Positions 63,788 through 64,000 of a DNA stretch of 64,000 nt are shown here, one piece after another. The stretch's first letter is position 1, and each line of letters opens with the position of its first letter. The stretch spans positions 1 to 64,000 of the forward strand of contig CAAEMT010000063.1 of NCBI GenBank assembly GCA_900757145.1. Direction: 5' to 3'. The notes under the pieces are model-generated. The model saw only the letters and a program-made list of their open reading frames with translations, did not search any database and was not told the DNA's origin. A program made the translations under genes and the position numbers. Source of the stretch: Lachnospiraceae bacterium. Lineage in GTDB: Bacteria; Bacillota; Clostridia; Lachnospirales; Lachnospiraceae.

Positions 63788-64000
63788 TTATTCTGTCTTC
63801 TTGCTCCAAAAATCAACCGGTTCATAATCCTGCAGCTTAGCAAGAAAGCCCCTTTTCTGAAGTTCCTTCTGTATCATATCAAGAATCTCTTCACTGTCCG
63901 CAGAAATCGTATGATAATGATAATTCGAAGTAAGCTTCATAAGCTGTGTGGACTTACCGGTAGAAATATCATTCATATACTGTTTCGCATCAACTCTCGA
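63788..64000 (-). CDS. NiaR-like repressor, 3H domain (partial, N-terminus off the right edge)
   Basis: The frame is open from 64000 to the stop at 63788, giving the last 70 residues. The pattern of a Lys/Tyr-rich segment, then TSNYHYHTISADSEEILDMI and GFLAKL matches the C-terminal 3H domain of NiaR (YrxA) regulators, which bind nicotinate and repress NAD genes; the HxH pair is a metal ligand. The DNA-binding domain would lie beyond the window. Recognition is from pattern only. Confidence 0.6.
   Translation of the reverse strand, partial: SRVDAKQYMNDISTGKSTQLMKLTSNYHYHTISADSEEILDMIQKELQKRGFLAKLQDYEPVDFWSKKTE

Overview
The window looks like a chromosomal segment of a Gram-positive anaerobic gut Clostridium, most likely a Lachnospiraceae member (Blautia/Dorea/Ruminococcus-like). 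The grounds are moderate GC, strong AGGAGG ribosome sites with frequent GTG/TTG starts, T-box, TPP and tetrahydrofolate riboswitches, a T-rich intrinsic terminator style, an ABC sugar importer without its own ATPase, and a GH31 enzyme resembling the Blautia obeum alpha-glucosidase. No rRNA, tRNA, insertion sequence, phage gene or CRISPR array was found. Most of it is ordinary core and metabolic sequence; the unusual items are scattered.

Layout. 1-5340 (minus): a surface cassette of a membrane Ser/Thr kinase, a Glu-rich Ig-like membrane protein and a repeat-rich YARHG protein running off the left edge. 5828-6178: remnant of a CPBP protease. 6206-10987: a two-component system divergent from a lantibiotic-immunity-type ABC transporter (CprABC/LanFEG-like). 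11172-14141: a HAD phosphatase and an amidase fused to a class A beta-lactamase-like domain. 14387-18881: a RACo-like ATPase without its ferredoxin domain, an acidic small protein, a membrane-anchored MutS-like ATPase and an acetyltransferase. 19127-22814: an orphan ABC substrate-binding protein, a YitT protein and a phospholipase D-type enzyme.

22883-25944 is a folate operon (folE, HD hydrolase, folP, folBK) behind a THF riboswitch. 25947-31139 holds a ClC channel, a PF06541 membrane protein, a BASS transporter behind a T-box leader, and a membrane-bound XRE regulator. 32242-37157 is a thiamine operon (thiW, thiM, thiE, thiD, thiC) under a TPP riboswitch, suggesting HMP synthesis plus thiazole salvage. 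37366-38682 is an NhaC antiporter.

38755-47115 is a LacI-controlled oligosaccharide locus: two GH31 glycosidases of different active-site type around a substrate-binding protein and two permeases, with the same operator palindrome at two promoters. 47324-50635 holds a 2-hydroxyacid dehydrogenase, a MerR regulator and a MATE exporter. 50653-54189 is sugar-phosphate and nucleoside catabolism (pfkB, deoB, cdd, udp). 54306-55938 is a CsoR-type metal regulator with a ferredoxin-partner-like protein and a nitroreductase. 56185-62613 is the F1Fo ATP synthase operon, in which delta and alpha subunits are one continuous protein. A divergent LysR gene, a terminator and the end of a NiaR-like repressor close the window.

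The least explained signals are the delta-alpha ATP synthase fusion, a three-copy family of 54-55 bp hairpin repeats that each sit directly behind a terminator U-run (two of them inside riboswitch leaders), and the kinase/Ig-like/YARHG surface cassette.
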